From the NCBI GenBank assembly GCA_945875045.1, contig CAMCIX010000010.1, positions 1 to 13,322 on the forward strand: a stretch of 13,322 nucleotides of DNA, read 5' to 3'. Of this stretch, positions 6,690 through 13,322 are shown in pieces. The notes beneath the pieces were generated by a model, which worked only from the letters and a program-made list of their open reading frames with translations, had not been told where the DNA came from and made no database searches. The position numbers and the translations under genes are program-made. This DNA comes from an uncultured Clostridia bacterium. Lineage in GTDB: Bacteria > Bacillota > Clostridia > Oscillospirales > Acutalibacteraceae. Every line of letters starts with the position of its first letter. Within the stretch, counting starts at the first letter, position 1.

Positions 6690-6755
6690 CCAATAGTCGC
6701 ATCTTTTTTGGCGTGCGGTAGAAACGTTTGGGCCGTATATCCAAACCTATACTGG
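6690..6755 (-). ncRNA. Guanine-type purine riboswitch aptamer
   Basis: The minus strand folds like the xpt guanine aptamer. P1 is CCAGTA (6755-6750) with TATTGG (6695-6690), and J1/2 is UAG. P2 is GTTTGG (6746-6741) with CCAAAC (6731-6726). J2/3 is the conserved GTTTCTACC (6725-6717). P3 has four clean pairs, CGCA (6717-6714) with TGCG (6701-6698). J3/1 is ACT, placing a cytosine at 6696 where C74 of the B. subtilis aptamer pairs with guanine, so the class is guanine rather than adenine. The kissing-loop bases G37/G38 (6734, 6733) and C60/C61 (6711, 6710) are conserved. J1/2 and P2-L2 have the same lengths as xpt; P3 is one base longer and has non-canonical pairs near its loop. Confidence 0.93.
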
Positions 6756-6777
6756 CAGATAAAATAAATATAATGTT

Positions 6778-6806
6778 ATCCTATCACATTACCCCGCTAA
6801 AGTCAA
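6778..6806 (-). promoter_or_regulatory. Promoter of the riboswitch-xpt-importer operon
   Basis: The minus strand shows TTGACT (6806-6801), exactly 17 bases of spacer, and TAGGAT (6783-6778, 4 of 6) with an extended TG one base upstream. Transcription would start near 6771, about 16 nt ahead of the aptamer. The weaker -10 box is offset by the TG extension. Confidence 0.75.
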
Positions 6807-6900
6807 CACATTAGATTTTCTTTTTAAAAGTTTGTTCATATTTACATTTTTGTTCTTCACAGCCTACGCAAATTGTCGAAAAACAACAATAATGCAATTT

Positions 6901-6999
6901 AGATGTCAGATATTAGATTTTAGACATTAAATAAAGTGAAAATATCAGGCGGGTGAATACACCCGCCCTTTAATGTCTAGTGTCTAATGTCTAACATCC
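6901..6999. repeat. 99-bp inverted-repeat element at the 3' end of the FAD gene
   Basis: The arms 6901-6931 and 6969-6999 are 31-bp inverted repeats that match at 25 of 31 positions by hand alignment, including a perfect 11-bp inner block TAGACATTAAA/TTTAATGTCTA. Between them lies a perfect 8-bp hairpin GGCGGGTG/CACCCGCC with loop AATA (6948-6967). The right arm also reads as 7-nt tandem units (TTAGACA, TTAGACA, CTAGACA) on the minus strand. The layout resembles small non-autonomous palindromic repeats (MITE-like or REP-like). No target-site duplication is obvious. The central hairpin may act as the 3' end of the FAD gene mRNA, though the T-rich stretch behind it is imperfect. Confidence 0.65.
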
Positions 7000-8369
7000 G
7001 AAATGCAGTCGGCTACATATATTCCCATAGCTCCCGACTGGGAAAGTCCACGGCAGATACCGCTGCCGTCGCCTATAATGTAAACACCGTCGATAAGCTC
7101 GAATTTATCGTTCATAAACTCGGGGCGGATTGAATAATACTTGCTCTCACAGCCGTAAAGCAGGGTGTCGTCGTTGGCGGTTCCCGGCGCTACGCGGTCA
7201 AGCGCATAAATCGTTTCGATAATATTAGTTAGTATTCTGTGGGGCAGTACAAGCGAAATATCTCCCGCGGTAGCCTTTAAGGTAGGCGCGACGGTGTTCT
7301 GACCCAATCTATGGTCGTTTGTACGTCTTCCGCGCACCAAATCGCCGAAGCGCTGAACCAGTACGTTGCCCTTGCCTATCATATTAGCAAGGCGGGATAT
7401 ACTCTCGGCATACTCGGTCGGCTGATTGAAGGGTTCTGTAAAGCGTATGCTTGAAAGAATGGCAAAATTGCAGTTATCGGTCTTTTTATCCGGGTCGGCA
7501 AAGGAGTGACCGTTAGCCGTAATAATTCCGTGGTTGTTTTCCGCCGAAACAAGTCCCCCCTTATTAAAGCAGAACATACGGCAGCGATCCTCAAAGGTCT
7601 TGGTTTTATAAAGAATCTTAGGCTCGTAAATTCGGTCGGAAAACTCCTTCCAGATAATATCCTTCATTTCAACCCTTACACCGATGTCAACGTGGTTTGA
7701 GCGCATATGAACATTGAACGCGCGGCAGAAATCGGCGACAAAGTTAGCTCCCCCTCGGCCCGTGGCTATTATTATCTTCTCCGCCTCAATCGTTTCGCCG
7801 TTTGTGTAGTAAAGCTTATAGCCGCCGTCGGTCTTCTCTACCCTCTCGCAGTCATAGAAGGCGAGCATATCCGTGCCGCCCTCGGCAAGGGCGCGGATAA
7901 GATTCTGCATTGTAAGATAGTTTTTATCCGTACCCAGATGCTTAACATTCATATCAAGCAGGCGCAGATTGTTTTGAATACACTTAAGCTTTAAGGTCTC
8001 GTTTGATTTATAAACCTTAGGCTCGCCCGAGGTGCAATAGGTGTTTAAAATCTTATCGACCTCGTCGATATATTTATTAGCGGTATCGTCGCCCAATTCT
8101 TCGCCCAGCGTTCCTCCGTATGCGGTTCCGAGGTTAAACTTACCGTCCGAAAATGCCCCCGCGCCCGCGTAACCGCTGGTTATAGAGCAATGCTTGCAGT
8201 GAACGCAGGTATTGTTCTTTCCTGCGGGGCAATGCCTGTTTTCGAGGGTGTTGCCCCTCTCGGTAATAACGATTTTTATTTCGGGCAGATTTTTGCGGAG
8301 TCGGTACGCCGCCATAAGACCGCCTATTCCTCCGCCGATTATTGCGACGTCATATTTTTTAGGGGACAT
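6984..8369 (-). CDS. FAD-dependent dehydrogenase-like protein (COG2509 type)
   Basis: From the ATG at 8369 the protein is 461 aa. It begins with a dinucleotide-binding fold (YDVAIIGGGIGGLMAAYRLR, glycines at 12-17, ribose-binding Glu near 37). A Cys-rich segment follows, Cys47, 55, 58 and 61 (spacing 7-2-2), then GAGAFSDGK (69-77), a landmark of this uncharacterised FAD-dependent family. A second FAD contact IIIATGRGG and a C-terminal IIGDGSGICRGLSQSGAMG complete a two-dinucleotide-type flavoprotein. The physiological substrate is unknown. A TTG at 8405 would add 12 residues, but AAAGGATGATT sits upstream of 8369 and the fold begins there, so I prefer 8369. It has its own strong promoter (8456-8484). 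The last four codons and the stop lie in the 99-bp inverted-repeat element. Confidence 0.88.
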   Translation of the reverse strand: MSPKKYDVAIIGGGIGGLMAAYRLRKNLPEIKIVITERGNTLENRHCPAGKNNTCVHCKHCSITSGYAGAGAFSDGKFNLGTAYGGTLGEELGDDTANKYIDEVDKILNTYCTSGEPKVYKSNETLKLKCIQNNLRLLDMNVKHLGTDKNYLTMQNLIRALAEGGTDMLAFYDCERVEKTDGGYKLYYTNGETIEAEKIIIATGRGGANFVADFCRAFNVHMRSNHVDIGVRVEMKDIIWKEFSDRIYEPKILYKTKTFEDRCRMFCFNKGGLVSAENNHGIITANGHSFADPDKKTDNCNFAILSSIRFTEPFNQPTEYAESISRLANMIGKGNVLVQRFGDLVRGRRTNDHRLGQNTVAPTLKATAGDISLVLPHRILTNIIETIYALDRVAPGTANDDTLLYGCESKYYSIRPEFMNDKFELIDGVYIIGDGSGICRGLSQSGAMGIYVADCISDVRH

Positions 8370-8411
8370 TTTGTAATCATCCTTTAAAATTATTTTACAG
8401 CGCAAGAAATC

Positions 8412-8442
8412 GGGCTGCGCTCCCTTTCCGAAAGCACAGCCC
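8412..8442 (-). other. Hairpin in the leader of the FAD gene
   Basis: GGGCTG (8412-8417) and CAGCCC (8437-8442) pair perfectly. Past one mismatch (8418/8436), GCT/AGC (8419-8421 with 8433-8435) adds three pairs. CGCA/TGCG further out (8401-8404 with 8447-8450) could close the whole structure. On the minus strand it begins GTAGGGGCTG and ends CAGCCCG, a layout seen in short intergenic repeats of Clostridia (from memory). No U-tract follows, so it is not an ordinary terminator for the upstream operon. Confidence 0.5.
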
Positions 8443-8455
8443 CTACTGCGTTCAT

Positions 8456-8484
8456 ATTTTAAACTAAAATGTCTGTTTTGTCAA
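8456..8484 (-). promoter_or_regulatory. Near-consensus sigma-A promoter of the FAD gene
   Basis: The minus strand has a perfect TTGACA (8484-8479), a 17-nt spacer and TAAAAT (8461-8456, 5 of 6). The -35 box begins four bases after the stop codon of the DUF4340 gene. The start would be near 8449, giving an about 80-nt leader that contains the hairpin at 8412-8442. Confidence 0.88.
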
Positions 8485-8487
8485 CAT

Positions 8488-10077
8488 TTATTTTACGCTT
8501 TCCCCGTTTGCGACCTTTTCTACCTGCCTTAAAATCTTATTAAGCGAGGAGGAATTGATTTTACCCATATCAATTCCGTCAATGCTGTACTGATATTTGG
8601 TCTCGCCAGCCTTCTTGAACTCGACTGCGGTTTTTTCGCGCGAGGTATCGGAATAGGTGAAAACAAACGACATAGCGGGTTCGGTTATCACCTTATCAAT
8701 GGTGTAATCCGAGCAGGAAAGGGAAATACATTCCTGATAGAAATTCTGGAAGTTTTCGGTGACAAGCTTTGTACCCTCATAGGTTATCACATAGGTTTCC
8801 TCGGCGTCCTCGCTGTCGTCGTATACAATATCAAAGCTGTAGGTCTTATCGGGCGTTTTAACCGTAAAGTTTGACAGCTCGTTTATCGACTGGAGACATA
8901 CCCAGGAGGCGTAATAATCGTTAACCTTATAATCAATAAAGCTAAGGCTTGAAGCAGAGACCTTTTTAATGAGCTTCGCCCCGTCGTACCATACCGCGTA
9001 GTCGCCGTCTTCCTGTTGTTTGAAGGAGTAGGTCGCGGTAAAAGAGCCGAGCTTTATCGTCGCGGTGAGGTCGGGATTATCAAATCCCAAATTTTTCCGT
9101 GAGGAAACAGAGGTATCAAAGGAGTAGGCTCCCGAAGCCGAAACTCCGCTTTTAAACAAACCGAATATACCGTCTACGTTATCCGCAATACGCTTTGTGG
9201 GCGAAACGGTCATATAAGCGGCATAGGCGGAAAGATTTTCGTCGGTATTAGGCGCTAAAACCACCTTTTCGGGATAATTCTTGCCCGAAAGCGTAATGGT
9301 ATCAAAGGAAGAAAGCGCGCCGTCGTCCCCTTTATAGTCCTTCATATCGTCGGTCACGGTAATTCCGGGGACGGAGCCTGTTTCGGCAAGGCTTAACGCG
9401 TCAAAGGTGAAATTCCCTTTGAGGTCGGTTTCGGTAATATAGATTTTTTCCTCTGTGGAAAGCTTGACATAGGTGCCCGTGTTATCGGGCGACTCGCTTC
9501 CTACAAGTATTGAAAACTCCGAGCCGTCGTTTTTAACCACGTCCGCTTTAACCGTCGGGTTTTCAAGCCCGCATTCGGCGGCTGATTTTGAGGTGACCTC
9601 CCTTACAGCCTCAAGAGAAGCCGCATATCCCGCGATACTCCCCGCCGCGGAGGAATCAATTACCTCCCTGTCGTAGCCGTCAAGATACCAGTTAACGGTG
9701 GGTTCGCTGCTTGAAGTGTCCGAAGAATCGGAGGTTTCGGTTTCCTCAACCGAATAAAGCTTAAAGGTTCCGTTTTCGTTTGTAACGGTAACCGACTTAA
9801 AATCGTCCGATTTCATATCAAGAACGCTTATTGTCTCGATAGAGGGGGTTGAGGACTCCTCCCGTTCGGGGATAAGCTTTATTACCGCCACCGTTCCCCC
9901 CGCAAGCACCCCAACCGCCAGAACCGCGGCAATAACCTTGGGTAAAAGCCTTTTCTTTTGCTTTACAGCGGTTTTTTTATGCTCCGCGGGGTCGGAGAAG
10001 ACGGTCGAGCCCTCCTCGGGAGTAAGCGTAGGCTCGGTCGTCTCTTCGATATTCTCTTTTTCGGGAAAATCACTCAT
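8488..10077 (-). CDS. DUF4340-domain membrane-anchored protein
   Basis: This 529-aa protein is the last gene of the GldA/F/G-type operon. An acidic, disordered-looking cytoplasmic N-terminus (1-40) and a basic patch precede one membrane helix at about 47-69 (VIAAVLAVGVLAGGTVAVI). An extracytoplasmic region of about 460 residues follows. The first part (VNWYLDGYDREVIDSSAAGS, about 130-150) and the stretch SAAECGLENPTVKADV match the DUF4340 pattern of short beta-rich repeats, and a similar unit may recur later (RKNLGFDNPDLTATIKLG). The family is usually found beside GldG-like proteins; its biochemical role is unknown. The ATG at 10077 overlaps the GldG-like stop by one base (TAATG). No enzyme motif is visible. 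Confidence 0.82.
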   Translation of the reverse strand: MSDFPEKENIEETTEPTLTPEEGSTVFSDPAEHKKTAVKQKKRLLPKVIAAVLAVGVLAGGTVAVIKLIPEREESSTPSIETISVLDMKSDDFKSVTVTNENGTFKLYSVEETETSDSSDTSSSEPTVNWYLDGYDREVIDSSAAGSIAGYAASLEAVREVTSKSAAECGLENPTVKADVVKNDGSEFSILVGSESPDNTGTYVKLSTEEKIYITETDLKGNFTFDALSLAETGSVPGITVTDDMKDYKGDDGALSSFDTITLSGKNYPEKVVLAPNTDENLSAYAAYMTVSPTKRIADNVDGIFGLFKSGVSASGAYSFDTSVSSRKNLGFDNPDLTATIKLGSFTATYSFKQQEDGDYAVWYDGAKLIKKVSASSLSFIDYKVNDYYASWVCLQSINELSNFTVKTPDKTYSFDIVYDDSEDAEETYVITYEGTKLVTENFQNFYQECISLSCSDYTIDKVITEPAMSFVFTYSDTSREKTAVEFKKAGETKYQYSIDGIDMGKINSSSLNKILRQVEKVANGESVK

Positions 10078-11738
10078 TACGCATTCTTTCTCCTAATAAA
10101 GATGTAGATTCCTAAGGCGATGCAGACAATCGGCAGAACAAACATAAACAATATTCTGATTATTTGTGCCGAGGACTCGGTTACCGAATCCGAAAAGCTT
10201 TCGTCGGTTATTGTTTTGGAGACAAAGGAAATTCCCGTGTCCTCCGCTCCGACGGCGCGCTCCGCCGCGGCAAGGGTAATATTCTTGTTTGCCACAGAGG
10301 ACTGCTCGTTATATTCCGACTTTATAAATTCAACGCTGCCGAACGCCATTACATAGCTTGTAATTTTATTATTGTCGTCGTCATAATCCGACATTTGAGC
10401 CTCTATTACCGTGGAATAGCTCTGCTTGGTATAATTGTCCGCGCCTGTCCAATCAGCGGCGGTTCCCACCGGAGCCGCAACGACAGATTCGGGCGTACTC
10501 ATAAGGGAGGTGACGGTAATATTGCCCTCGGTCTCAAAGGCGGCGGTCAAGGGCACGTTATAGCCTGTAATGCAGAGATTCATACCGCTTGTAATATCGT
10601 TATCACTGCTTGTGGGATAGCTTCCCATAGTCATCGGATCGTCGGGCATATGATTCTGCGAATTGGTTTCAAAGAGTATTCCCTCGCCTACCGCGATTCC
10701 CCATTGCTCAAGGAAATCGTAAAGATTGGTAAGATAGGGCGCGGCGGCGTCCGCAAAGAAGATAAGTCCCTTGCCTAATTTTCCGTCGTTTTCAAGGAAG
10801 TCGGAAATTGCGTCAAGCTCACTGCCTAAAAAGTCGGTGGTGGGCGCGGCTATTATAACCGCGTCATATTCGTCGGAAATACCGCCTATCATACTGTCGG
10901 AAACAACGGTAATTTCATAATTGTTAGCCTTTAAAAGGGTCTGATAATCGGCTGTATAGTCGGTTTTCGAATGACCTGTTATAAGCGCCGCCTTTTTGGT
11001 TTTACTGCTTGTAACATAGGCTATCGCGCCTGTAACCGCGGTTTCGACATTGTTGCCGCCGACCGTGCTTGTCGTATATCCGTAGGAGGCATAGGTGCTG
11101 TCCTCGGAAAGATTGTATACATCCTTAAAGCCTACAACCTTATAACGCTCGTTTCCGTTTTTGGTGCAGGTAACGATTATATCGCCGTAATAAAGCTTTT
11201 CGTTAGAATATTTTGAGGATATTTCCGTAAACTCCGCGCCCTGAGTATCAACATATCTAAGGGTGATTTTATCGCTGTAGGCGGGATATTTATCAAGAAG
11301 CTTAACGGTCTGCTTGAAATAATCCGACGCGTCGGAGGTCACGCCGTAAAGATTCTGGGCGTAATAATTCATATATCCGCCGACATAATCCTCGGGCGTG
11401 GCGCAGACGATTATCTCTACCTCGCTATCAAGATTCTTCAAATAATCGATATTTTCCTCGCTCATTGAATTTTCCTTCTGAGCGGACATATCAAATTCCA
11501 GCACAAAGCGGCTTGAAAGGGCGCTCACAAGCACGTTTATGAGGATAATTCCCACCAATACCACGGCGGTAATAGCGACCGAGAAGCCGCCCCTGCGTAA
11601 AAGTGCCTGATTTTTAATTTTTTTAGCCTTTTTGGGCTTTTTTGCCTTTTTTTCTTTTTTGTTTTCTTTATCCGCCTTGGGAGCTGTCTCTGTCTCAAGC
11701 TCCTCAGCTTCGGGTGTTAAATTCTTATTCTCGTCCAT
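10077..11738 (-). CDS. GldG-like ABC transporter auxiliary protein
   Basis: From the ATG at 11738 this is 553 aa. It has a Lys/Glu-rich cytoplasmic tail (about 1-45), a membrane helix (about 52-75), a large outside domain, and a C-terminal helix with basic end (IIRILFMFVLPIVCIALGIYIF, then RRKNA). The outside domain contains KKAALITGHSKTDY and EYDAVIIAAPTTDF, patterns of the ABC_transp_aux/GldG fold, a ThuA-like domain also seen in eukaryotic IFT52. An upstream in-frame ATG at 11762 exists, but the AAGGAGG at 11755-11749 contains the permease stop TAA and is ideally spaced for 11738. In Bacteroidetes GldA/F/G support gliding; in Clostridia these operons occur in non-gliding cells and their cargo is unknown. 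Confidence 0.88.
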   Translation of the reverse strand: MDENKNLTPEAEELETETAPKADKENKKEKKAKKPKKAKKIKNQALLRRGGFSVAITAVVLVGIILINVLVSALSSRFVLEFDMSAQKENSMSEENIDYLKNLDSEVEIIVCATPEDYVGGYMNYYAQNLYGVTSDASDYFKQTVKLLDKYPAYSDKITLRYVDTQGAEFTEISSKYSNEKLYYGDIIVTCTKNGNERYKVVGFKDVYNLSEDSTYASYGYTTSTVGGNNVETAVTGAIAYVTSSKTKKAALITGHSKTDYTADYQTLLKANNYEITVVSDSMIGGISDEYDAVIIAAPTTDFLGSELDAISDFLENDGKLGKGLIFFADAAAPYLTNLYDFLEQWGIAVGEGILFETNSQNHMPDDPMTMGSYPTSSDNDITSGMNLCITGYNVPLTAAFETEGNITVTSLMSTPESVVAAPVGTAADWTGADNYTKQSYSTVIEAQMSDYDDDNNKITSYVMAFGSVEFIKSEYNEQSSVANKNITLAAAERAVGAEDTGISFVSKTITDESFSDSVTESSAQIIRILFMFVLPIVCIALGIYIFIRRKNA

Positions 11739-11752
11739 TCCGTTTTCCCTCC

Positions 11753-12454
11753 TTATGCCCATCTTCTCTTATCGAGCGAGCGCACGCATAAAAACAGGAA
11801 CGCGGCGCTTATGCTTACAAAATACACAACGTCTGATACCGAGAAGACGTTCTCCCCGAAATTTTCAAAGGCGGTTATAAAGGCTACCTTTTCGATTATA
11901 TTCGCAAGCCATGTCACTTTTATCATACTCGCAAAGCTTGACATATAAAGCACAAGTATGTTTATCACAAGCGTAAGAATCGCCGAGATTACCGAGCTTT
12001 CGGTAAGGGAGGATATAAACATACCTATCGCAATAAGTGCGCTGCCCAAAAGCAGCATACCGAACATTGCGTAAATATAGGACATTATGTTCACGCTTAC
12101 ATAGGAGGCGACTATAATTTCAAAAATAACCGTGGGAAGAAAGCCTATGGCAAAAACCGCCAGCGCCGCGAAAAATTTACCCATTACAATAGAGGTAAGG
12201 CTTACGGGGGCGGTAAGCAGAGCCTGATCCACCTTCTGCCGCCTGTCCTCGCTCATAAGGCGCATTGTAATCACCGGCATTGTGAATACAATAACAGTCG
12301 ACATAGCCATAATCACGGTTTCTACCTCGGGACTGCCGTAGCTGTAAATCATTGAAAAATAAAGTCCTAAAAAGAAATAGAACGCCGCCAAAACAATAAA
12401 TCCTATCGGCGTGGAAAAATACGACCGAAGCTCTCTTTTAAATATCGCGCGCAT
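11753..12454 (-). CDS. ABC-2 type permease (GldF-like)
   Basis: This 233-aa membrane protein has about six hydrophobic helices. It opens MRAIFKRELRSYFSTPIGFI, the classic start of ABC-2/GldF permeases, with the amphipathic elbow helix before the first membrane segment. The motif RLMSEDRRQKVDQALLTAPV (about 65-84) is the conserved cytoplasmic loop that meets the ATPase. The last helix ends in CVRSLDKRRWA. Length fits a half-transporter that dimerises. The ATG at 12454 overlaps the ATPase stop by one base; the ribosome binding site GAGGAGG is formed by the glutamate codons that end the ATPase gene. It probably moves or anchors something with the GldG-like and DUF4340 proteins encoded next. Confidence 0.93.
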   Translation of the reverse strand: MRAIFKRELRSYFSTPIGFIVLAAFYFFLGLYFSMIYSYGSPEVETVIMAMSTVIVFTMPVITMRLMSEDRRQKVDQALLTAPVSLTSIVMGKFFAALAVFAIGFLPTVIFEIIVASYVSVNIMSYIYAMFGMLLLGSALIAIGMFISSLTESSVISAILTLVINILVLYMSSFASMIKVTWLANIIEKVAFITAFENFGENVFSVSDVVYFVSISAAFLFLCVRSLDKRRWA

Positions 12455-13322
12455 TATTCTTCCTCCTCTTTGCTGTTCTCGGTTTTTACGGTGACGGTGT
12501 CGTCGTCGGTAAGCTCAATATTAACCGGCTCGCTTTCCGTCTCCTCCTCAAGTCCTAAAAGCCGCTTTGCCTCGTCGTTGTCGGCGGCTTCGGTAAGGCG
12601 CAGGAATATCTGCTCTAAGGAAACCTTGTTGCTTGTAAGGGACAAAAGGGTTCTGCCCCTCGCGGCAACACGCTTAAAGACCTCGCCGCGTATATCCTCG
12701 CCCGTCTCGGGCTCGATAAGGAAGTCAAAGGAATTTTCCTCCTTACGTCCTAAGGAGGTAACCGACTTTACTCCCTTTACGGTCTTAAGCGCGTCGAGCA
12801 TATCCTGCTCCGAGCAGACGATTCTCGCGATAAGCGAATGGTCGCTTGAAAGCTTATTTGAAAGGTTCTCGGGGGTATCGTCGGCAATAATCTGACCCTT
12901 GTTTATAATTATTACCCTCTTGCAGACCGCCTGAATCTCGGAAAGTATGTGGGAGGATAGAATAATCGTGTGGTTTTTACCGAGACGGGCTATGAGATTG
13001 CGTATCTCGATAATCTGCTTCGGGTCAAGACCTACCGTAGGCTCGTCCAAAATAAGCACGTCGGGGTTGCCGATAAGCGCCTGAGCAAAGCCGACCCTTT
13101 GCCTATAGCCCTTTGAAAGGTTCTTTATAAGGCGGTTTTGAACGTTATCAATCTTTACAAGCCTTAAAATCTCGTCGATATGCGGCTTTTTCGGGAACTT
13201 AACCCTTTTAAGGTCGTAAATAAAATTAAGGTATTCCCTGACCTTCATATCTATATAAAGCGGCGGTATCTGGGGAAGATAGCCTATGCGGCGTTTTGCT
13301 TCCTCGGGGTACTCTGCAATAT
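12454..13322 (-). CDS. ABC transporter ATPase (GldA-like), 5' end outside window
   Basis: The reading frame stays open to the right edge, so the gene is partial: 288 codons are visible and the Walker A region is missing. The upstream 24 codons read in frame IAEYPEEAKRRIGYLPQIPP, giving the Q-loop (GYLPQ), so the ATG at 13248 is internal. Next come the signature NLSKGYRQRVGFAQAL, Walker B DVLILDEPTVGLDP and the H-loop SSH. This is one domain of an ABC-2 exporter ATPase, with a C-terminal extension beyond the catalytic core and a very acidic tail (TVTVKTENSKEEEE). It is the first visible gene of a four-gene operon and ends in a TAATG overlap with the permease. No substrate is implied by sequence. 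Confidence 0.93.
   Translation of the reverse strand, partial: IAEYPEEAKRRIGYLPQIPPLYIDMKVREYLNFIYDLKRVKFPKKPHIDEILRLVKIDNVQNRLIKNLSKGYRQRVGFAQALIGNPDVLILDEPTVGLDPKQIIEIRNLIARLGKNHTIILSSHILSEIQAVCKRVIIINKGQIIADDTPENLSNKLSSDHSLIARIVCSEQDMLDALKTVKGVKSVTSLGRKEENSFDFLIEPETGEDIRGEVFKRVAARGRTLLSLTSNKVSLEQIFLRLTEAADNDEAKRLLGLEEETESEPVNIELTDDDTVTVKTENSKEEEE

Noticed and set aside
6690..6755. Adenine or 2'-deoxyguanosine riboswitch as alternatives
   Set aside because: The base at the C74-equivalent position (6696) is C, not U, and J2/3 is the canonical GTTTCTACC, so guanine is the best class.
6872..6890. ATTGTTG/CGACAAT hairpin with T5 loop on the minus strand as terminator of the FAD gene
   Set aside because: AT-rich stem about 95 bases beyond the stop codon and not followed by a U-tract; the 99-bp element is a better candidate 3' end.
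8369..8405. TTG start at 8405 for the FAD gene
   Set aside because: The extra residues precede the typical N-terminus of the FAD fold and the ribosome binding site AAAGGATGATT lies inside them.
10164..10778. 204-codon plus-strand frame opposite the GldG-like gene
   Set aside because: Antisense to a well-supported gene, composition is that of a reverse-complement artefact, and no promoter or ribosome binding site is seen.

Overview
This window looks like chromosomal DNA from an anaerobic Gram-positive bacterium of the class Clostridia, probably an Oscillospiraceae/Ruminococcaceae-type gut organism. That is an inference. It rests on strong AAGGAGG-type ribosome binding sites, TTGACA/TATAAT promoters, U-tract terminators, a CarD-family regulator, a guanine riboswitch ahead of xpt, and a GldA/F/G-DUF4340 ABC operon. 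I found no phage, plasmid, CRISPR or transposase gene. Every gene lies on the minus strand, so the window reads biologically from right to left. The first 44 bases are not biological. They are an untrimmed Illumina Nextera i5 adapter, so the left edge is a contig end.

Region by region, in transcription order. (1) 13322 to 8488 holds a tightly coupled four-gene ABC operon: an ATPase cut by the window edge, an ABC-2 type permease, a GldG-like membrane-anchored auxiliary protein and a DUF4340 membrane-anchored protein. Three of the junctions are overlaps or stop codons embedded in ribosome binding sites. (2) A near-consensus promoter abutting the last stop codon drives a FAD-dependent dehydrogenase-like protein (COG2509 type) through an about 80-nt leader with a hairpin. 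The 3' end of that gene runs into a 99-bp element with 31-bp imperfect inverted repeats, which supplies its last four codons and stop. (3) A promoter, a guanine-type purine riboswitch and an intrinsic terminator precede xpt (xanthine phosphoribosyltransferase). Next come a BMP-family lipoprotein, a double-domain ATPase and two permeases, forming a NupNOPQ-like nucleoside importer. Intercistronic hairpins flank the lipoprotein gene. (4) A terminator hairpin follows the importer and lies in the leader of a CarD-family RNA polymerase-binding regulator. (5) Last is tRNA-Gly(UCC), with its own promoter embedded in an inverted repeat and a terminator behind it.

The clearest functional unit is the purine salvage operon. 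When guanine is scarce the riboswitch should allow transcription, giving a nucleoside or base importer plus the enzyme that converts xanthine to XMP. Most of the window is ordinary housekeeping DNA. The points that most deserve a second look are the 99-bp inverted-repeat element at the end of the FAD gene, the possible antiterminator pairing in the riboswitch, and the hairpins that overlap promoters or leaders (tRNA-Gly, CarD, FAD gene). I saw no convincing evidence of a wholly new multi-gene system.
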